The notes below the pieces were generated by a model. That model was given only the letters and a program-made list of their open reading frames with translations, did no database searches and was not told where the DNA came from. DNA of 64,000 nt from Nitrospira sp. (GTDB lineage: Bacteria; Nitrospirota; Nitrospiria; Nitrospirales; Nitrospiraceae): the NCBI GenBank assembly GCA_024998565.1, contig JACOEM010000006.1, forward strand, positions 213,886-277,885, in the 5' to 3' direction. Positions 60,753 to 64,000 of the stretch are shown here, in pieces. How positions within the stretch are numbered: the stretch's first letter is position 1; every line of letters starts with the position of its first letter. A program made the position numbers and the translations under genes.

Positions 60753-62135
60753 CTATTGTTTGACTTTAGCCTTCGCGATCGATCCGACGACGACCAAGGC
60801 GTAGTGTTGGGGGTCGAGATACTGCTTGGCGACTCGCAGGACATCGTCCTTCGTCACCTTTTCGATGGCTTTTGGGTACTGTGTGAAGTAGTCCAATCCG
60901 AGGTTGTAGAGCTCGACCTGGGCGAGGACGTTGGCCAGTTTTGCGCTGGAATCGACCCGCAGAGGGAAGCTGCCGACGATGAAGGACTTGGCTTCGTTGA
61001 GTTCCTGATCCGTGACCGGGGCATCGCGCATCCCTTTGATCTCCGTGAGGACACCTGCGATGGCCTGGTTCGTGACGTCGGTTCTGGTCTGCAGGCTGAT
61101 AAAGAAGGCGCCCGGCATCAAGCGGGAGTCGAACTGGCTCATGATGCCATAGGCCAGTCCCTGCTTGTCGCGAATGGAATCCATGAGGCGAGAGGAAAAC
61201 CCACCGGCACCCAGGATGTAGTTCATGACCGTGACGGCATAGTAGTCAGGGTTAGTCCGGCTGATGCCCGTGTGTCCCAGGACGATCGTTGACTGGGTCA
61301 GATCCTTCTCGATGAGCTGGACCATTTTCCGTTCGATCGAAGCCGGTTTTTTTATCTGGTAGGGCGAGGGGGTTCCCTTCTTCCACGACCCGAAATGGGT
61401 CTGGACCAGAGTGGCGGCCTGATCCTGTGTCAGGTCTCCCACGATGACCAGGATCGTTTGATTCGGCAGGTATTCCCTGGCATGAAACTGCTGGATGTCC
61501 GCGACGGTTATCTTATTGAGCGTTTCTTCCGTGCCATGGGCCGGCCAGCTGTAGGGATGGCCGTGAAAAATCAATTGGTGGAAGGCTTTCATGGCCACGT
61601 TGCCGGGATCATCGTCATCGCTGACAATTTCGCCGAGGATCTGCGTGCGGACACGTTCGAATTCCTGTTTGTGAAAAGCAGGATGTTGGAGCATATCGGC
61701 GAGGAGCGCAAAGCCGAGGTCGGCATCCTTCTTGAGCGCACGGGTGGAGGCGGTCGTGAAATCCTCTGCCGCATGGGCTTCCAGCGAGCCTCCCACAAAA
61801 TCGATTTGTTCGGCGATTTGCCGAGATGTCCGGGTCAGCGTGCCTTCGTCCAGGAGGCTGGCCGTCAGATTCGCCAATCCTGCTTTGTCGGGCGGATCCT
61901 GCGCCGACCCCACCTTGACCAGCGCGTGGATTTCCACGGTCGGCAGAAAATGCTGTTCCAGGAACAACACGGTCATGCCGTTGGCGGTGACGGAGCGGGT
62001 CGGGACGATGTCCGCAGCCTGCGCCGAGGCGAAGGGCAGGCAGAGCGCCATACAGAGCAGGCCCGCTAGTGTTCGGCCTACAGAGCGGCGGTGTCGGTAT
62101 TGGCGCGAGAGCCGGGTGCTTGGTTGTTGCGTCAT
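60753..62135 (-). CDS. M16 peptidase-like protein, non-catalytic partner
   Basis: A 460-residue M16 fold with a signal peptide (TLAGLLCMALCLPFASAQA) and a full two-domain layout. Where the catalytic zinc site HxxEH should be, the sequence reads AGLANLTASLLDEGT, so the site is missing. It therefore resembles the inactive subunit of heterodimeric M16 enzymes such as mitochondrial or bacterial two-subunit proteases. The active partner is 12 bases upstream (62148-63539). The pair should cut small peptides in the periplasm. Confidence 0.88.
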   Translation of the reverse strand: MTQQPSTRLSRQYRHRRSVGRTLAGLLCMALCLPFASAQAADIVPTRSVTANGMTVLFLEQHFLPTVEIHALVKVGSAQDPPDKAGLANLTASLLDEGTLTRTSRQIAEQIDFVGGSLEAHAAEDFTTASTRALKKDADLGFALLADMLQHPAFHKQEFERVRTQILGEIVSDDDDPGNVAMKAFHQLIFHGHPYSWPAHGTEETLNKITVADIQQFHAREYLPNQTILVIVGDLTQDQAATLVQTHFGSWKKGTPSPYQIKKPASIERKMVQLIEKDLTQSTIVLGHTGISRTNPDYYAVTVMNYILGAGGFSSRLMDSIRDKQGLAYGIMSQFDSRLMPGAFFISLQTRTDVTNQAIAGVLTEIKGMRDAPVTDQELNEAKSFIVGSFPLRVDSSAKLANVLAQVELYNLGLDYFTQYPKAIEKVTKDDVLRVAKQYLDPQHYALVVVGSIAKAKVKQ

Positions 62136-62147
62136 CGGGATCGCTCG

Positions 62148-63539
62148 TTAGTGAGGTTGTGTCGGTGACGCGGCCTGGGTTTGCGGAGCTTGAGGAATCA
62201 GGGTTCCCGTGGTGCGCATATCGGCAGCCAGGTAGTGCGACGCCACACGTTGCACGTCCTGCGCGGTGACGGCACGGGTGCGCTCCACAAACTGGCTGAC
62301 TTTGCGCCACCCGGCCCCGATCGTTTCGGCCTCTCCCAGCAGCATGGCCTGACGGAAATTCGAATCCTGCTCAAAAATGTGGGCCGCTTCGATCTGATTT
62401 TTCGCGCGCTGGAGTTCGAGTTCGCTCGGCGGTTCGGTTTGGATCCGTTGGATCTCCTTGAGCACCGCGTCCTCGACTGCTTCGACCTTCTCGCCGGGTT
62501 TGACCACGGCATAAAAATAGAACAGCCCCGGGTCGGCTTGCATCAGGCCATAGTCGGCCCCCACGGCCAGGGCGGTCTTTTGCTCATACACGAGACTCTG
62601 GTAGAGCCGGGCGCTCTTGCCGTGAGACAAGATCGATTCAAGCACGTTCAAGGCATAGGAGTCGTCGCTCGAATAGTTGGGGACACGGTAGCCCATCATG
62701 ACGAACGGCACCTGCGCCTCCCGCTTGAGCAGGAAACGGCGCTCCCCGTGCTGCGGCGCTTCCGTCACGGCCAGGGCTTTGGGGGATGGACCCTTCGGAA
62801 TCGGCTCGAAGAGCTTGGCGATGGTCGGGAGGAGTGTCTCTGCCTTGATGTCCCCGACCACAATCAGGGTGGCGTTGTTCGGCGAATAGTAGGTGTCGTA
62901 GTGGCGCTGGAGATCGTCGAGGTTCATCGCATCGAGATCGGAGAACCATCCGATCACCGGCCAGTGGTACGGGTGACTCATGAAGGCCTGTGCGAAGAGG
63001 GCTTCCACCAGCGCGCCTTGCGGGTCATCTTCGTTGCGCAGCCGCCGCTCTTCCTTCACCACTTCCCGTTCGGTCTTGAATTCGTTCGCATCGAGAATCA
63101 GCCCTTGCATGCGGTCGGCCTCGAGTTCGAGGGCGAGCGTCACGCGATCGGCAGCCAGGTTCTCAAAGTAGGCGGTGAAGTCCTGGCTGGTAAACGCGTT
63201 ATCCATCCCGCCGTTCTTGCGAACCAGTCGGGAGAAGGTGCCCTTGGGGTACTTGGCCGTGCCTTTGAACATCATATGCTCAAGCATGTGGGACAACCCG
63301 GCCCGGCCCATGACCTCGTTTCGCGAGCCCACCTTGTACCAGACCTGCACAGTTGCCACGGGAGCTTTGGGGACTTCCACCAGGATCACTTTCATGTCGT
63401 TGGACAAGGTGTATTCCTTGGGCTCGACGGCATGGGCCAGGGAGGTCTGGCTCGCGAACAGGATGAAGCTCAGCAATGAACAGGCGAGGATGGACAATCG
63501 ATTAGGGGCTGAGTTGGAAGTTGCGCTCTGATTAGGCAT
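62148..63539 (-). CDS. M16 family zinc peptidase, catalytic subunit
   Basis: A signal peptide (ILACSLLSFILFASQTSLAHA) precedes an M16 enzyme with an intact inverted zinc motif H84-x2-E87-H88 (GLSHMLEHMMFKG). Downstream, TLALELEADRMQGL provides the distal Glu zinc ligand (E...x about 75 residues later). The N-terminal domain is complete and the C-terminal domain contains RLYQSLVYEQKTALAVGADY. The ATG at 63539 is chosen; it lies 14 bases after the rlmN stop. Together with the following M16 gene it forms an active/inactive heterodimer. Confidence 0.92.
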   Translation of the reverse strand: MPNQSATSNSAPNRLSILACSLLSFILFASQTSLAHAVEPKEYTLSNDMKVILVEVPKAPVATVQVWYKVGSRNEVMGRAGLSHMLEHMMFKGTAKYPKGTFSRLVRKNGGMDNAFTSQDFTAYFENLAADRVTLALELEADRMQGLILDANEFKTEREVVKEERRLRNEDDPQGALVEALFAQAFMSHPYHWPVIGWFSDLDAMNLDDLQRHYDTYYSPNNATLIVVGDIKAETLLPTIAKLFEPIPKGPSPKALAVTEAPQHGERRFLLKREAQVPFVMMGYRVPNYSSDDSYALNVLESILSHGKSARLYQSLVYEQKTALAVGADYGLMQADPGLFYFYAVVKPGEKVEAVEDAVLKEIQRIQTEPPSELELQRAKNQIEAAHIFEQDSNFRQAMLLGEAETIGAGWRKVSQFVERTRAVTAQDVQRVASHYLAADMRTTGTLIPQAPQTQAASPTQPH

Positions 63540-63553
63540 GTACGAAGAACATG

Positions 63554-64000
63554 CTAACAACGGGTCTGAATCTGTGTCAAGGCAACCTGGGCATCTGACG
63601 CATCGATACGACCGAGTTGGCCGCAGGCACCCAACACATCGCGGCCACGGCTGCGGCGAAGGTAGACATCCACATGGCCCCGGCGGAGGGTGTCCTGAAA
63701 CGTGTCAATCGCCGAGTCTGAGGGGCGTCGGTAGGGGTTGCCCGGAAACGGGTTGAAGGCGATCAGGTTGACCTTGCAGCGAAGGCCTCGAAGCAGCTTC
63801 ACCAACCGGGCGGCGTCCTCGGCGCGATCATTCACGTCCGCGAGCAGAACATATTCGAAGGTGAGGCGATCACGGTCCGCCAGCGGATAGGCGCGACAGG
63901 CGGCGAGCAAGGCGTCGAGCGAATGGAGCCGGTTGGCCGCCGGCATGAGTTGATCGCGGAGTGCATCGGTGGTCGCATTCAGCGAGATGGCGAGGTTCAC
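63554..64000 (-). CDS. rlmN: C-terminal part of 23S rRNA (adenine2503-C2)-methyltransferase RlmN, cut by window end
   Basis: The visible 148 residues hold the RlmN C-terminal region: NLAISLNATTDALRDQLMPA, YVLLADVNDRAEDAARLV, CKVNLIAFNPFPGNPYRRPS and RRSRGRDVLGACGQLG with the methyl-carrying Cys. The N-terminal part with the radical-SAM CxxxCxxC lies beyond base 64000. RlmN methylates A2503 of 23S rRNA and A37 of some tRNAs. It is first of a minus-strand operon with the two M16 genes and larE. Confidence 0.93.
   Translation of the reverse strand: MNLAISLNATTDALRDQLMPAANRLHSLDALLAACRAYPLADRDRLTFEYVLLADVNDRAEDAARLVKLLRGLRCKVNLIAFNPFPGNPYRRPSDSAIDTFQDTLRRGHVDVYLRRSRGRDVLGACGQLGRIDASDAQVALTQIQTRC

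Noticed and set aside
62181..63479. 432-codon antisense frame over the M16 peptidase
   Set aside because: The minus strand encodes an intact zinc peptidase; the other frame shows no domain motif.
1..64000. CRISPR array, tRNA or rRNA genes, replication origin, phage or integrase genes
   Set aside because: No regularly spaced repeats, cloverleaf, rRNA stretch, DnaA-box cluster or integrase/transposase motif could be found by eye.

Overview
The window is GC-rich (roughly 60%) and densely coded. It carries no rRNA, no tRNA that I can see, no CRISPR array and no recognisable transposase. Gene content and protein style (many exported proteins of unknown function, c-type cytochromes, heavy-metal and cation transport, F0 ATP synthase genes, dispersed palindromic intergenic repeats) fit a Nitrospirota bacterium of the genus Nitrospira. 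This is an inference: no taxonomic marker gene lies in the window.

Layout. (1) 1-7.3 kb: a truncated O-methyltransferase, a strong terminator, a set of exported proteins (a cupredoxin-like/carboxypeptidase-regulatory protein, a monohaem putative beta-barrel protein, a SHOCT lipoprotein), a second methyltransferase, a TerC-family membrane protein and a lipoprotein. (2) 7.8-33 kb: a stress/energy-state block. It holds a minus-strand usp-P-type ATPase-CBS operon, two more CBS proteins, an MFS transporter, an exported pentapeptide-repeat protein, and a compact minus-strand operon of HPF-cold-shock fusion, Lon-like protease, FmdB zinc ribbon, cytochrome c, nicotinamidase and nicotinate phosphoribosyltransferase. 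It continues with a phosphotransferase gene broken by an in-frame stop, an APS-kinase-like P-loop kinase, a GH13 branching-type enzyme, a lytic transglycosylase, a GNAT enzyme and a second tandem universal stress protein. The content resembles the Mycobacterium tuberculosis DosR dormancy regulon. (3) 33.5-49.3 kb: ion homeostasis. It has an HME-type RND pump (fusion protein and pump, no outer-membrane factor) followed by a Mg-type P-type ATPase, then an orphan hybrid histidine kinase, a Na/Ca-exchanger-type antiporter, PilZ and TPR proteins, and a SERCA/PMR-like Ca P-type ATPase. The window therefore has three P-type ATPases of three different classes. (4) 49.3-57.9 kb: an exported phosphoesterase, an MsbA-like ABC exporter, a tiny ribosomal-protein-like gene (31 aa, bS22/COX24 type), nadB, a second lytic transglycosylase and a pabB-pabC pair. 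(5) 58-64 kb: F0 ATP synthase genes (atpZ/I-like, atpB, atpE, atpF) without F1 genes, facing a minus-strand operon of rlmN, two M16 peptidases and a larE-like sulfur transferase.

NAD metabolism recurs: pncA and pncB salvage nicotinamide and nadB starts de novo synthesis. Four tandem-type USP domains and eight CBS motifs, both adenine-nucleotide-sensing folds, sit in the stress block next to a cation pump, a ribosome-hibernation factor and an energy-dependent protease. This suggests a programme for surviving energy or oxygen limitation.

The most unusual non-coding signal is a set of palindromic intergenic elements at 7754-7790, 14261-14588, 28447-28571 and 33067-33301. Each lies at or just after a stop codon. 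In three cases the junction is YTAG containing the TAG stop, and the 14.3-kb pair is bounded by three CTAG tetranucleotides, as expected of miniature transposable elements with a CTAG/YTAR target.
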